A program made the position numbers and the translations under genes. Of a DNA stretch of 40,707 nucleotides, positions 8,128-16,930 are shown piece after piece. Where the stretch lies: assembly GCF_001668675.1 (NCBI RefSeq), contig NZ_LZKQ01000276.1:1-40707 (forward strand), read 5' to 3'. The number at the start of each line of letters is the position of its first letter. The first letter of the stretch is position 1. This stretch comes from Mycobacterium asiaticum. Its GTDB lineage: Bacteria > Actinomycetota > Actinomycetes > Mycobacteriales > Mycobacteriaceae. Below the pieces are notes generated by a model that ran no database searches, was not told the origin of the DNA, and was given only the letters and a program-made list of their open reading frames with translations.

Positions 8128-10008
8128 GTGTCGTATCTCATCGCGGCGCCCGAGTTTCTGTCGGCGGCGGCCTCGGATCTGGCCAATCTCGGCTCGTCGC
8201 TGGGCGCGGCCAACGCAGCCGCCGCGGCCCCTACCACCGCGCTGATCGCGGCCGGCGCTGATGAGGTATCCGCTGCCATTGCAGCGCTGTTCGGTGGGCA
8301 CGCGCAGGCCTACCAGTCGCTGAGCGTTCAGGTGGCGGCGTTTCATCGGCGATTCGTTCAAGCCCTCACCTCCGGCGCGGGCAGCTACGCGTTGGCTGAG
8401 GCCGCCAACGCAACTCCGCTGGCCGCGCAGTCGGTGGCAGAAGATTTCCTCGCGCTGATCAACGCGCCCACTCAAGTCCTGTTTGGGCGACCTCTGATCG
8501 GTGACGGCGCCAACGGCGGCGTGGGACAGAGCGGCGGCGACGGCGGGATCCTGTTCGGCAACGGCGGCAACGGCGGTCCGGGCGGTGCGAATCAGGGCGG
8601 TGGCAACGGCGGGAATGCCGGGCTGTTCGGCAACGGCGGAAACGGCGGGCAGGCGGGCAACGCGACGGTGCCCGGAGCCGGCCCCAACGGCGGTGCCGGG
8701 GGTAGCGGCGGGTTGCTGTGGGGCAATGGCGGTACCGGCGGCGGCGGTGGAAACGCCTTCGGCGTGCCCGCGGCCGGGCTGGTCGGTTTCTCCGGCGGCA
8801 ACGGCGGAAACGGCGGCGGGGCCGGACTGCTGTACGGCTTCGGTGGCGCGGGTGGCGCGGGTGGCACCGGCGGGGCGGCGCCCGCGGGCGGCCCGACCAT
8901 CCCGTCGGCCGGTGGCGTCGGGGGCTCCGGCGGTATCGGCGGCGGCAGCGCGGCGTTGTTCGGCTACGGCGGCGCCGGGGGCGCCGGCGGGACCGGCGGA
9001 CTCAGCGATGCGGCCACACCCAGCGTGGGCGGCTACGGTGGCCAGGGCGCAGGCGGCGGGCAGAGCGGCCTGCTTTACGGCGCCCCGGGTGTCGGGGGAG
9101 CCGGCGGTGCCGGCGGGGCGGGTGTCGGCGGCGTCATGGACGGCAATCCAGGCGGCCACGGCGGGGCGGGTGGCAACGGCGGCCCGATCGGCCTGTTCGG
9201 CAACGGTGCCCGCGGCGGTGACGGCGGCATCGGCGGCAACGGTGCCGCGTTCGGTGCCATCGGCGGCAATGGCGGCCTCGGCGGACTCGGCGGCGACGGC
9301 GGACCCGGCGGTTTGCTCCTCGGCAACGGGGGCGCCGCGGGCAACGGCGCACTCGGCGGCAACGGCGGCGTCGGCCTGGCCACCGGCGACGCGGGATCCG
9401 GCGGTTTCGGCGGCACCGGCGGGCAGGCTTCGTTGTTCGGCGTGGGCGGTCAGGGCGGCAACGGCGGCGGCATTGGCGGCGGCACCACCGTGGCGGGGCT
9501 GCCGAGCCTGCAGCCGGTCGGCGGCATGGGCGGCACCGGCGGCCGCGGCGGGGTGCTGATCGGGCTGGGCGGCAACGGCGGCGACGGCGGGGCGACCAGT
9601 GCGGGCGGCGTGCTGTATGCCGGCGGCGGCAATGGAGGCAGCGGCGGCTGGGTATTCGGGTTCGGCGGCAACGGCGGCAACGGCGGCACCGGGGTAGGCA
9701 GTGTCGCCAACGGGGGTGCGGGCGGTAACTCGGCGGTCCTGTTCGGGTTCGGTGGTGCGGGAGGCACCGCGGGTGCCGGCGGCATCGGCACGGGCGGTAG
9801 TGGCGGTTCGGGCGGGCTGCTGTTGGGCAACGGCGGGGCCGGCGGCAACGGCGCCCCCGGCGGCGCGGGAGCCGGTGGCGCCGGCGGCAATGCGCAGCTG
9901 ATCGGCAATGGTGGAAACGGCGGTGCCGGCACCGGTGGCGCACCCGGCGGCGCCGGCGGTTCGCGCGGATTGCTACTGGGCCAGAACGGGGCCGCCGGGC
10001 CCAGCTGA
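8128..10008 (+). CDS. PE_PGRS family protein (PE_PGRS31-like by position)
   Basis: This protein of about 626 residues has an N-terminal PE domain (1-95, [10 protein letters not shown] start) carrying the type VII secretion signal YxxxE (Tyr87, Glu91). The [19 protein letters not shown] linker follows, then about 500 residues of GGNGG/GGAGG repeats. The GTG at 8128 is preferred because it gives the canonical PE N-terminus and has GGGAGG just before it; a GTG at 8113 is in frame but adds an atypical leader. PE_PGRS proteins are exported, largely through ESX-5, and sit on the cell surface. There is no extra C-terminal domain: the protein ends in the repeat (GQNGAAGPS). In gene order it corresponds to M. 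tuberculosis Rv1768. Confidence 0.92.
   Translation: MSYLIAAPEFLSAAASDLANLGSSLGAANAAAAAPTTALIAAGADEVSAAIAALFGGHAQAYQSLSVQVAAFHRRFVQALTSGAGSYALAEAANATPLAAQSVAEDFLALINAPTQVLFGRPLIGDGANGGVGQSGGDGGILFGNGGNGGPGGANQGGGNGGNAGLFGNGGNGGQAGNATVPGAGPNGGAGGSGGLLWGNGGTGGGGGNAFGVPAAGLVGFSGGNGGNGGGAGLLYGFGGAGGAGGTGGAAPAGGPTIPSAGGVGGSGGIGGGSAALFGYGGAGGAGGTGGLSDAATPSVGGYGGQGAGGGQSGLLYGAPGVGGAGGAGGAGVGGVMDGNPGGHGGAGGNGGPIGLFGNGARGGDGGIGGNGAAFGAIGGNGGLGGLGGDGGPGGLLLGNGGAAGNGALGGNGGVGLATGDAGSGGFGGTGGQASLFGVGGQGGNGGGIGGGTTVAGLPSLQPVGGMGGTGGRGGVLIGLGGNGGDGGATSAGGVLYAGGGNGGSGGWVFGFGGNGGNGGTGVGSVANGGAGGNSAVLFGFGGAGGTAGAGGIGTGGSGGSGGLLLGNGGAGGNGAPGGAGAGGAGGNAQLIGNGGNGGAGTGGAPGGAGGSRGLLLGQNGAAGPS
8499..9990 (+). repeat. 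PGRS repeat tract
   Basis: This is the coding repeat of the PE_PGRS gene: tandem imperfect GGCGGCAACGGCGG-type units encoding Gly-Gly-Asn and Gly-Gly-Ala triplets. They are interrupted every 30-40 residues by short hydrophobic units such as [15 protein letters not shown] and LLLGNGG. Such tracts vary in length between strains and recombine with other PGRS genes. Confidence 0.9.
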
Positions 10009-10127
10009 GCGCGAGGGAACAGGGCGATTTGCACAGTGTTCGGTGATCCGGACGGCGAACTGCACAGACTGATATGCATCCGCGTCGAATGCGCGGCAAT
10101 CGCGGAATTGTTCAGTAAGGTGACGGC

Positions 10128-11357
10128 GTGAACGCCGGTCGCGAGTCGGGGCAGGTCAGGCTGGATCTGCCCGGCCGGCTGCAGCGTTACGAGCAGGCCT
10201 TCGCCGATCTCGACGCACCGTTCGCGTTCTTGGACCTCGACGCGCTGTGGAGCAACGCCACACAGCTGCTTGACCGGGCGGGTGACAAGCCGATCCGGGT
10301 CGCGTCGAAATCGTTGCGGTGCAGAGCGATCCAGCGGGAGATCCTCGATTCGAACCGTCGCTTCGACGGACTCATGACCTTCACCCTGGCCGAGACACTG
10401 TGGCTGGCCGGACACGGCTTCGACAATCTGCTGCTGGCCTACCCGCCGACCGACCGGGCCGCGCTACGCGAGCTGGGCGAGCTGACGGCCGAGAATCCCG
10501 ACCGGGCACCGATCGTGATGGTGGACAGCGTCGAACATCTGGACCTGATCGAGAGCGCCACCCACCAGCCGGTCCGGCTGTGCCTCGACCTGGACGCCGG
10601 CTACTGGCCCGCCGGTGGCCGGCTGAAGATCGGGCCGAAGCGTTCGCCGCTGCACACGCCCGAACAGGCGCGCGCGCTCGCGGTCGAGATCGCCCGGCGC
10701 CCGGCTTTGAAGCTCGTCGCGCTCATGTCCTACGAGGGTCATATCGCCGGGTTCGGTGACCGGGTGGCCGGCAAGCATGCGCAGAACCTCATCGTCGGAT
10801 GGATGCAGCGTCAGTCCATCGCCGAGTTGCGCGAACGTCGCGCCCGGGCGGTCGAACTGGTGCGTGAGGTGGCCGACCTGCAGATCGTCAACGCCGGCGG
10901 CACCGGCGATCTGCAGCTGGTCGCCCAGGAACCGGCGATGACCGAGGCGACCGCCGGTTCGGGGTTCTATGCGCCGACGCTGTTCGACACCTACTCATCG
11001 TTCACCTTGCAGCCCGCGGCGATTTTCGCGCTGCCGGTGTCGCGTCGGCCCGATGCGCAGACGGTGACCGCCCTCGGTGGTGGTTATCTGGCCAGCGGTG
11101 TAGGCGCCAAAGACCGGATGCCGACGCCCTATCTGCCGACCGGTCTGAAGCTCAACCCGATGGAGGGCACCGGCGAGGTGCAGACCCCATTGACCGGCGC
11201 CGCCGCCGCGCGGCTGAAGATCGGCGACAAGGTCTACTTCCGTCACACCAAGGCCGGCGAGCTGTGTGAGCGGTTCGACTGCCTGCATTTGGTGCGGGGC
11301 TCGGCGATCGTCGGCACCGTGCCCACGTATCGGGGTGAGGGGCGCACCTTCCTGTGA
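10128..11357 (+). CDS. Fold-type III PLP enzyme, alanine racemase N-terminal/D-threonine aldolase-like
   Basis: This 409-residue protein resembles M. tuberculosis Rv1769 and amino acid deaminase/aldolase proteins. The N-terminal barrel carries the likely PLP lysine Lys61 in the segment IRVASKSLRC. The LCLDLDAGYWPAGGRLKIG segment and a C-terminal beta domain (TALGGGYLASG) follow. It probably acts on a D-amino acid or hydroxy amino acid; the substrate is not known. GTG 10128 has AAGGTGA upstream. The next gene starts 24 bases after its stop, so they may be co-transcribed. In M. tuberculosis I recall an additional gene (Rv1770) between these two, which is absent here. Confidence 0.82.
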   Translation: MNAGRESGQVRLDLPGRLQRYEQAFADLDAPFAFLDLDALWSNATQLLDRAGDKPIRVASKSLRCRAIQREILDSNRRFDGLMTFTLAETLWLAGHGFDNLLLAYPPTDRAALRELGELTAENPDRAPIVMVDSVEHLDLIESATHQPVRLCLDLDAGYWPAGGRLKIGPKRSPLHTPEQARALAVEIARRPALKLVALMSYEGHIAGFGDRVAGKHAQNLIVGWMQRQSIAELRERRARAVELVREVADLQIVNAGGTGDLQLVAQEPAMTEATAGSGFYAPTLFDTYSSFTLQPAAIFALPVSRRPDAQTVTALGGGYLASGVGAKDRMPTPYLPTGLKLNPMEGTGEVQTPLTGAAAARLKIGDKVYFRHTKAGELCERFDCLHLVRGSAIVGTVPTYRGEGRTFL

Positions 11358-11381
11358 TTGCAACGAACGAAAGCTGATGCG

Positions 11382-12677
11382 ATGAGCGATAACTGGAGCA
11401 ACTGGGCCGGTGACCAAATCTGCGCGCCGTCGGCGATCAAGCGGCCGACGTCGGAGGCCGAACTGGTCGAGATAGTTGCCGGCGCCGCGCAGCGGGGCGA
11501 ACGGGTGCGCGCGGTCGGCACCGGGCACTCGTTCACCGACTGCGCCTGCACCGACGGCGTGATGATCGATATGACGGGCTTGCAGCGGGTCATCGACGTC
11601 GACCGGGCCAACGGACTGGCGACCGTCGAAGGTGGGGCCAAGCTGCACTCGCTGTTCGCCGAGCTGGCTCGGCACGGCTTCGGCATCGAGAACCAGGGCG
11701 ATATCGACAAGCAGTCGATCACCGGGGCCACCGCGACCGCCACGCACGGCACCGGCGCGCGCTTCAAAAACGTCTCGGCGCAGATTGTTTCGGCGCGACT
11801 GGTCACCGCCGCCGGCGACGTGGTGACCGTGTCCGAGGACTCGGACAAGGACGAATACCTGGCCGCCCGGGTCTCCCTCGGTGCGCTGGGGGTGATCTCC
11901 CAGGTCACCTTCAAGGTGGTGCCGCTGTTCACCCTGCACCGCACCGACGAGCGACGTCCGTTGATCACCACGCTCGAGCGTCTTGACGCCGACGTGGACG
12001 CGAACGACCATTTCGAGTTCTTCGTGTTCCCCTACGGCGACACGGCTTTGGCGCGCACGACCCGTCGCAGCAACGAGGAGCCCCGCCCCGCGCCGGCGTG
12101 GAAGAAGCGGCTGGGGGAGGAAGTCGAAAACACCGGCCTGAACATCATCTGCCGCACCGGCCGGCGATTCCCCGGCGCGGCACCGCAACTGAACCGCCTG
12201 ATGACCAGCCTGATGTCGCCGTCAACCGTGCAGGATCACGGGTGGAAGGTGTATGCCAGCGCCCGCAACGTCAAGTTCACCGAGATGGAGTACGCGATCC
12301 CGCGCCAGCACGCGCGCGAGGCGGTACAACGGATCATCGACCTGGTGCGGCGCCGCAAGCTGCCGATCATGTACCCGCTCGAGGTGCGCTTCAGCGCTCC
12401 CGATGACGCGTTCCTGTCAACGGCGCACGCCCGCGACACCTGCTACATCGCGGTGCACCAGTTCATCGGTATGGAATACGAGAACTACTTCCGCGCCGTG
12501 GAAGAGATCATGAACGAATATGCGGGACGACCGCATTGGGGCAAACGCCACTACCTGACCGCGACCACCCTCAAGGACCGTTATCCGGAATGGGGGCGAT
12601 TCACCGCGGTGCGCGACCGCCTCGACCCCAACCGGGTATTCCTCAACGACTACACCCGGCGCGTGCTGGGAGACTGA
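11382..12677 (+). CDS. L-gulono-1,4-lactone dehydrogenase (FAD-dependent)
   Basis: This 431-residue FAD enzyme is like M. tuberculosis Rv1771, which oxidises L-gulono-1,4-lactone towards ascorbate. The PCMH-type FAD domain contains the GTGHSFTDCACTDG motif near residues 46-59 and GATATATHGTG near 121-131. The C-terminal ALO domain carries the typical PHWGKRH motif near the end. ATG 11382 (MSDNWSNWAG) is preferred over an in-frame TTG at 11358 because the tryptophan-rich start is typical of the family. The length matches the family. It lies directly behind the PLP enzyme gene, but no shared pathway is evident. Confidence 0.88.
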   Translation: MSDNWSNWAGDQICAPSAIKRPTSEAELVEIVAGAAQRGERVRAVGTGHSFTDCACTDGVMIDMTGLQRVIDVDRANGLATVEGGAKLHSLFAELARHGFGIENQGDIDKQSITGATATATHGTGARFKNVSAQIVSARLVTAAGDVVTVSEDSDKDEYLAARVSLGALGVISQVTFKVVPLFTLHRTDERRPLITTLERLDADVDANDHFEFFVFPYGDTALARTTRRSNEEPRPAPAWKKRLGEEVENTGLNIICRTGRRFPGAAPQLNRLMTSLMSPSTVQDHGWKVYASARNVKFTEMEYAIPRQHAREAVQRIIDLVRRRKLPIMYPLEVRFSAPDDAFLSTAHARDTCYIAVHQFIGMEYENYFRAVEEIMNEYAGRPHWGKRHYLTATTLKDRYPEWGRFTAVRDRLDPNRVFLNDYTRRVLGD

Positions 12678-12877
12678 TCCGCAAAGTCCGGCAGCACGTT
12701 TCGTCCGGTCTCAACACCCTTACAGGTCCATATCGATACGGACCGCTCTCTGGCGCGGAGCCTCGAAGCCACAAATCATGGCACGGTGCGCACGATGCGG
12801 CGCACCCCCAGCGAGATGTCTTCACCCGCAAGATGTTTGTTCCGCTGGCGGGCGTATCGGTAGGGGGTAAGAAAGGC

Positions 12878-13159
12878 ATGACCGCAAGCTGGGTCCCTAC
12901 CCAGATATCCGGCGACCCCAACTCGGGTCGCATTCTCGACACTGCCCGGGGCATCCTGATCGGCCTGCGCCGATGCCGTTCGGCCACCGCATTCGACGAA
13001 TTGCACGGCGCTGCACAACGTCACCGGGTTCCGGTGTATGCGATGGCCTGGGCGCTGGTTCATCTGGCCGGTTCGGGGGAGGAGACCCCCAGTTTCATCG
13101 AGGCACAGTCCGCGGCGCGTCACGAGTGGGGCGAACTGCTCACGGACTCCGCCGTTTGA
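12878..13159 (+). CDS. Small ANTAR-domain-like protein
   Basis: This protein of about 93 residues contains an ANTAR-like three-helix segment at roughly 17-64 (RILDTARGILIGLRRC, then HRVPVYAMAWALVHLA). ANTAR domains bind paired RNA hairpins and prevent transcription termination. Here no receiver or PAS sensor domain is attached, so it would be a bare RNA-binding module. ATG 12878 has AGGGGG about 10 bases upstream; ATG 12833 is an in-frame alternative without a clear ribosome site. It occupies the place of the hypothetical Rv1772. RNA binding is inferred from the fold pattern only. Confidence 0.65.
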   Translation: MTASWVPTQISGDPNSGRILDTARGILIGLRRCRSATAFDELHGAAQRHRVPVYAMAWALVHLAGSGEETPSFIEAQSAARHEWGELLTDSAV

Positions 13160-13162
13160 GTC

Positions 13163-13216
13163 GCTGAAACCATCGTCGGCCGCGGCAGAGGGAAGTGCCG
13201 CGGCCGACGGTTCAGC
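13163..13216. terminator. Bidirectional terminator between ANTAR-like and IclR genes
   Basis: A 14-base perfect stem, CGTCGGCCGCGGCA at 13174-13187 and its complement at 13196-13209, closes on an 8-base loop. It is extended outward by GCTGAA (13163-13168) pairing with TTCAGC (13211-13216). The IclR stop codon lies in the outer arm. The stem is very strong and sits exactly between two converging genes. Confidence 0.85.
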
Positions 13217-13958
13217 GCGTAGTCCACGCCGGCGACTGGGCCGCGGCACGCAGCGCGGCGACGATCTGCTGCTCTTTCTCTAAAAAGCGGTCCGTGGGAG
13301 TGGGCACCGAGATCGCGATCACGTTGTCCGCGATGGACCGCCGGGCGATCGCGGCCGCGGAGATTCCCGGCGTGTGCTCGTCTCGGTCGAAAGCGATGCC
13401 GCTGGAACGGATCTCGTCGATCTCCCGGTGCAGCGCTGCGGCCTCCCGGCTGCCCAGCCGGGACAGCGCGGCGCCGACGTCTTCCTCGTCGAGCACGGCG
13501 AGCGCCGCCTTGCCGTTCGCGGTGCCGATGAGGGGGAAGCGCACCCCGACGGCAGAAACCGCGCGCAGCCGGTGCGAGGACTCGATCTGATCGATGAACC
13601 ACATCCGCTGACCGCGTAGCACCGACAGGTCGACGGTCTCGTCGGTCTCCGCCGCGACGCGCTCGATGGTCGGCCGGAACACCGCGGCGATGTGCGCACC
13701 GGTGCCGCTGCCGAAGCCCAGCAACCGCTCGCCGAGGGAGAACCGGCCGTTGGAATCAGCGCTCACCAGGCCGACTTCGACCAGGCTGACCAGCAGTCGC
13801 CGCACGGTTGACTTGGCCAGCCCCAGTCGCTCACCGAGATCGACCAGACGCAGCTGTCCCGGCTCGGCGGCGATCTCGTCCAGCGCGGCCGCGGCGCGAC
13901 GCAGCACCTGAATTCCCTCGTCACGATTCGTCGGTGTTTTCCGTTCCGTTGGGGCCAC
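13212..13958 (-). CDS. IclR-family transcriptional regulator
   Basis: This 248-residue regulator has a winged helix-turn-helix at about residues 36-60 (LVDLGERLGLAKSTVRRLLVSL) and a C-terminal IclR effector domain (about 85-245, with the VSAVGVRFPLIGTANGKAALA segment). It matches the position and type of M. tuberculosis Rv1773c. GTG 13958 is the only sensible start. It is divergent from the flavin oxidase/PhlG-like pair across a 66-base gap containing two overlapping dyads. It therefore probably controls that pair and itself in response to an aromatic or acid ligand. The ligand is unknown. Confidence 0.9.
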   Translation of the reverse strand: MAPTERKTPTNRDEGIQVLRRAAAALDEIAAEPGQLRLVDLGERLGLAKSTVRRLLVSLVEVGLVSADSNGRFSLGERLLGFGSGTGAHIAAVFRPTIERVAAETDETVDLSVLRGQRMWFIDQIESSHRLRAVSAVGVRFPLIGTANGKAALAVLDEEDVGAALSRLGSREAAALHREIDEIRSSGIAFDRDEHTPGISAAAIARRSIADNVIAISVPTPTDRFLEKEQQIVAALRAAAQSPAWTTR

Positions 13959-13972
13959 GTTTCCAATATAGT

Positions 13973-14000
13973 GTTCCGCATCGCGGTCCGAAAGGGACCG
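13973..14000. promoter_or_regulatory. Overlapping operator-like dyads between IclR regulator and flavin oxidase
   Basis: Dyad A is GTTCCGC-ATC-GCGGTCC (13973-13989), matching at 5 of 7 arm positions. Dyad B is CGGTCC-GAAAG-GGACCG (13984-14000), with perfect arms. They share the CGGTCC block. IclR regulators commonly bind short palindromes of this size in the divergent promoter, so this is the best operator candidate here. Confidence 0.5.
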
Positions 14001-14024
14001 GATAACGAATCATAGGAGGCGCAG

Positions 14025-15365
14025 ATGACTGCTCTGCCGGCGGGGCGGCATTTCTTTCGCAGCGACGACGGCTATGAGGAAGCGCGCCGCGGCACGGTCT
14101 GGAACCAGCGTGTTCCCGAGCGCTACCCGGAGGTGATCGTTCAAGCCGCCGATACCGATGACGTCGTCGCCGCCCTCCGCTACGCCAAAGCCAACAAGCT
14201 CAACGTGAGCATCCGATCGGGCGGACACAGCTGGGCGGCAAACCATCTGCGCGACGGTGCCCTGTTGCTTGACATGCACCGCATCGATCACGCCAGGATC
14301 GACGCCGAGAAAGGCATCGCGGTGGTCGGCCCCGGGAAGGGCGGCAGCATCCTGATGGGCGAACTCGAAGCGCAGAATCTGTTCTTCCCGGCCGGTCACT
14401 GCAAAGGGGTCTGCGTCGGCGGCTACCTGCTGCAGGGCGGGTACGGCTGGAACAGCCGTGTCCAGGGCCTGGCGTGCGAGAACGTCATCGGCCTCGATGT
14501 GGTCACCGCCGACGGCGAGCAGATCCACTGCGACGCCGACAATCACCCCGACTTGTATTGGGCGGCAAGAGGTGCCGGCCCGGGCTTCTTCGCGGTGGTC
14601 ACCTCCTTTTATCTCAAGCTGTTCCCGCGGCCGGGGGCCTGCGGCACCAGCGTGTACGTCTACCCGATCGACTATGCCGACGAGATCTACACCTGGGCCC
14701 GCAATGTCAGCGCAGAGGTGGACCGCCGCGTGGAGATGCAGATCGTGGCGGGCCGAAGCGTGCCCAGCATGGGCATCGAAACACCGTCGATCACGTTCGC
14801 ATCACCGGCTTTCGCTGACTCCGAGAAGGAGGCCGAGGAGGCCCTGGCGATCTTCGGCACGGTCCCGGTGCTGGACAAGGCACTGGTCGCGGTTCCCTAC
14901 ATGCCGACCGACATGCCCACCTGGTACACCGCCGTGATGAGCAATTACCTGGAGGACTACCGCTACACCGCCGACAACATGTGGACCTCGGCGTCGGCGG
15001 AGGACCTGCTACCCGGCATCCGCAACATCATCGACACCATCCCGGATCACCCGTCGCACTTCCTGTGGCTGAACTGGGGGCCCTCACCGCAGCGCCCCGA
15101 CATGGCGTACAGCATCGAAGACGAGGTCTATCTGGCGCTGTACGGGGCGTGGAAAGATCCGGCGGACGATGCCAAGTACGGCGACTGGGCCCGGTCGAAC
15201 ATGGCCGCCATGTCTCACCTGGCCACCGGTATCCAACTGGCCGACGAGAACCTCGGCCAGCGCCCGGCGCGGTTCGCCAGCGATGCGGCCATGGCCAAGC
15301 TGGACCGGGTTCGCGCCGAATACGACCCCGATGGTCTCTTCAACAGCTGGATGGGAAGACTCTGA
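14025..15365 (+). CDS. BBE-like FAD-linked oxidoreductase
   Basis: This 446-residue oxidoreductase is of the berberine bridge enzyme type, like M. tuberculosis Rv1774. The PCMH FAD domain has RSGGHSW, with His68 as the expected covalent flavin attachment site. In GHCKGVCVGGYLLQGGYG, Cys126 aligns with the second attachment cysteine of bicovalent flavoproteins. The C-terminal BBE motif is YDPDGLFNSW, giving normal length. AGGAGG lies 5 bases before the ATG. Its stop overlaps the next start (TGATG), so translation of the two is coupled. Typical reactions are oxidation of sugars, phenolics or alkaloids; the substrate is unknown. Confidence 0.88.
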   Translation: MTALPAGRHFFRSDDGYEEARRGTVWNQRVPERYPEVIVQAADTDDVVAALRYAKANKLNVSIRSGGHSWAANHLRDGALLLDMHRIDHARIDAEKGIAVVGPGKGGSILMGELEAQNLFFPAGHCKGVCVGGYLLQGGYGWNSRVQGLACENVIGLDVVTADGEQIHCDADNHPDLYWAARGAGPGFFAVVTSFYLKLFPRPGACGTSVYVYPIDYADEIYTWARNVSAEVDRRVEMQIVAGRSVPSMGIETPSITFASPAFADSEKEAEEALAIFGTVPVLDKALVAVPYMPTDMPTWYTAVMSNYLEDYRYTADNMWTSASAEDLLPGIRNIIDTIPDHPSHFLWLNWGPSPQRPDMAYSIEDEVYLALYGAWKDPADDAKYGDWARSNMAAMSHLATGIQLADENLGQRPARFASDAAMAKLDRVRAEYDPDGLFNSWMGRL

Positions 15366-16174
15366 TGACCGCTGACCTCTACCTCGGTTACCGCGGCGAC
15401 GATGCCGACACGCCATGGGGCAACTACTTCAAACCCGAGATGGCCGCGCTGCCAAGACATGTCGTGGAGGCACTGGAACACGGCACCCAGGCCGAGCAGA
15501 CGTTGCTGGCCTTCGCCGACGCGGCCCGGGTGGCCGACGAGGGCTATCAGTGGACCGAGAACGGGTTCGGGGTTCTTGCCGATGGCGGCTATCAGGTTTC
15601 GGTACGTACAGACATGCCCGGCGTGACACCAGCGATGTGGTCGTGGTGGTTCGGCTGGCACGGCAGCGACAGCCGGCGCTACAAGTTGTGGCATCCGCGC
15701 GCCCACCTGTCCGCGGCCTGGAAGGACGGCGATGACACCGGCCGGACCGGTGCGCAACGCTACATTGGCCGCTGGTCGATGATCAACGAATACATCGGCT
15801 CGGCAATGCTCAGTGGCGCAATACAATTCGTCGAACCGGCCACCATGGGATTGCCCCCCGACTCCGACGACGCGATCGCCATCTGCGCCCGGCTGGGTTC
15901 CGGCGACGCGCCCGTGGACGTCGGATGGTTCATCCATCACGTCCGTTCGACGCCGAGCGGGTCGGAGATGCGGTCGCGGTTCTGGATGGGCGGATCGCAC
16001 ATCGCGGTACGAAAGGCTCCGGGCGTGGCGTCGAAGGCGGTGCGTCCGATCGCAGCCCGGATGCTCGGCAACGCGGAGTCCAGCGCCCGAAATCTATTGG
16101 TGCACTGCGCGCAGGAGATGAACCACCTGGCCGGATTCCTGCCGGAGCTGTACGAAAAGTTCGGCAACGAGTAG
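15365..16174 (+). CDS. PhlG-like (2,4-diacetylphloroglucinol hydrolase family) protein
   Basis: This 269-residue protein corresponds to M. tuberculosis Rv1775. The segment WWFGWHGSDSRRYKLWHPRAH (about 94-114) is characteristic of the DAPG hydrolase (PhlG) family, zinc enzymes that cut C-C bonds in acylated phenols. By order and spacing relative to PhlG, the zinc ligands could be His110, Glu142, His191 and His247; this is inference. The ATG shares one base with the stop of the BBE-like gene (TGATG). The pair may therefore form a short pathway: flavin oxidation of a phenolic or diketone, then hydrolytic C-C cleavage, under the divergent IclR regulator. Confidence 0.78.
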   Translation: MTADLYLGYRGDDADTPWGNYFKPEMAALPRHVVEALEHGTQAEQTLLAFADAARVADEGYQWTENGFGVLADGGYQVSVRTDMPGVTPAMWSWWFGWHGSDSRRYKLWHPRAHLSAAWKDGDDTGRTGAQRYIGRWSMINEYIGSAMLSGAIQFVEPATMGLPPDSDDAIAICARLGSGDAPVDVGWFIHHVRSTPSGSEMRSRFWMGGSHIAVRKAPGVASKAVRPIAARMLGNAESSARNLLVHCAQEMNHLAGFLPELYEKFGNE

Positions 16175-16179
16175 TCAGC

Positions 16180-16737
16180 TCAACGGCGTTCTGCGAACGC
16201 CGGAGCGACGAACCGTTGCACCAGCTGACGTTCCACGGCCTCGTTCTCGACCGGCCAGTAGACCAGCGAGAGCACGACCCGCACCACCCACTGGGCGGCC
16301 TGCCGGTCGTCGGCGGCCAGCCCGGCGTGCTCGCCGGCGAAGCCGCTCAGTAACGGCGACGCGGTGAGCGCCGTCATGGCGTCGGCGCCGCGCACCGAAC
16401 CGATCATCAATCGGCTGACCGGATCGGAACGAATCCGCTTGAGTGCCAGTGTTATCGCCGTGACAACCCGGTCCGGGCCGGTCAGGTTGCCGACCGCCGA
16501 GCGAACCGCCTCGATGATGTCGGCCGCCGCCCGGGCCAGAACTGCGTCCCGGATCTCGGCCTTGCCGCCCGCGTACCGGTAGATCGTGGCCCGCGAACAG
16601 TGCACCTGGGCCGCCAACCGGTCGATGTCCAGCGCGTCCAGCCCCTCGCGTGCCACCAGCTCGACGGCGGCGTCGTAGATGCGTTCGGCGGCGCGCGTGC
16701 GGCGATCACCGCCGACCAGCCAGTCGCCCTTGCTCAT
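16180..16737 (-). CDS. TetR-family transcriptional regulator
   Basis: This 185-residue regulator has the helix-turn-helix at about residues 37-56 (DIDRLAAQVHCSRATIYRYAG) and a variable ligand domain after it. It corresponds to M. tuberculosis Rv1776c. ATG 16737 is preferred because GAAGG lies 5 bases upstream; a GTG at 16743 is in frame. It is divergent from cyp144, and a dyad lies in the shared region, so it probably represses cyp144 and itself. It converges on the PhlG-like gene with only 5 bases between the stops. Confidence 0.88.
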   Translation of the reverse strand: MSKGDWLVGGDRRTRAAERIYDAAVELVAREGLDALDIDRLAAQVHCSRATIYRYAGGKAEIRDAVLARAAADIIEAVRSAVGNLTGPDRVVTAITLALKRIRSDPVSRLMIGSVRGADAMTALTASPLLSGFAGEHAGLAADDRQAAQWVVRVVLSLVYWPVENEAVERQLVQRFVAPAFAERR

Positions 16738-16767
16738 CCGCACCTTCGAGATCTATGTGACAGTAAT

Positions 16768-16804
16768 TCTCAGCAATGAGACGAAATGTAAAAGCATCTC
16801 AGCA
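16768..16804. promoter_or_regulatory. Operator candidate for the TetR regulator upstream of cyp144
   Basis: A perfect dyad TCTCA-GCAA-TGAGA lies at 16768-16781. The half-site TCTCAGCA recurs in direct orientation at 16797-16804. Both are in an AT-richer patch immediately upstream of the TetR gene, the usual site for autoregulation. Confidence 0.5.
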
Positions 16805-16930
16805 TAAGCGCACGTCCCGCCGTTCGGGTGAGAAATCCGTCGGCTCGCGTCCCCGGTGCTGCGTATCGACTTTCCATCGACTTCTCCCTGACCCGTTGAC
16901 CTGCGGATTTCCGGCACTCAACCTTGAGTC

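Noticed and set aside
8499..9990. PGRS repeats as a possible CRISPR or satellite array
   Set aside because: Units are short, imperfect, in frame and encode Gly-rich protein; there are no constant repeats with unique spacers.
10034..10062. Bulged hairpin after the PE_PGRS gene (CAGTGTTCG with CGAACTG)
   Set aside because: The stem is short with a bulge and has no other support; too weak to call a terminator.
8047..10099. Several long frames inside the PE_PGRS gene on both strands
   Set aside because: Repeat DNA with high GC keeps all frames open. Only the plus-strand frame gives a PE domain and linker.
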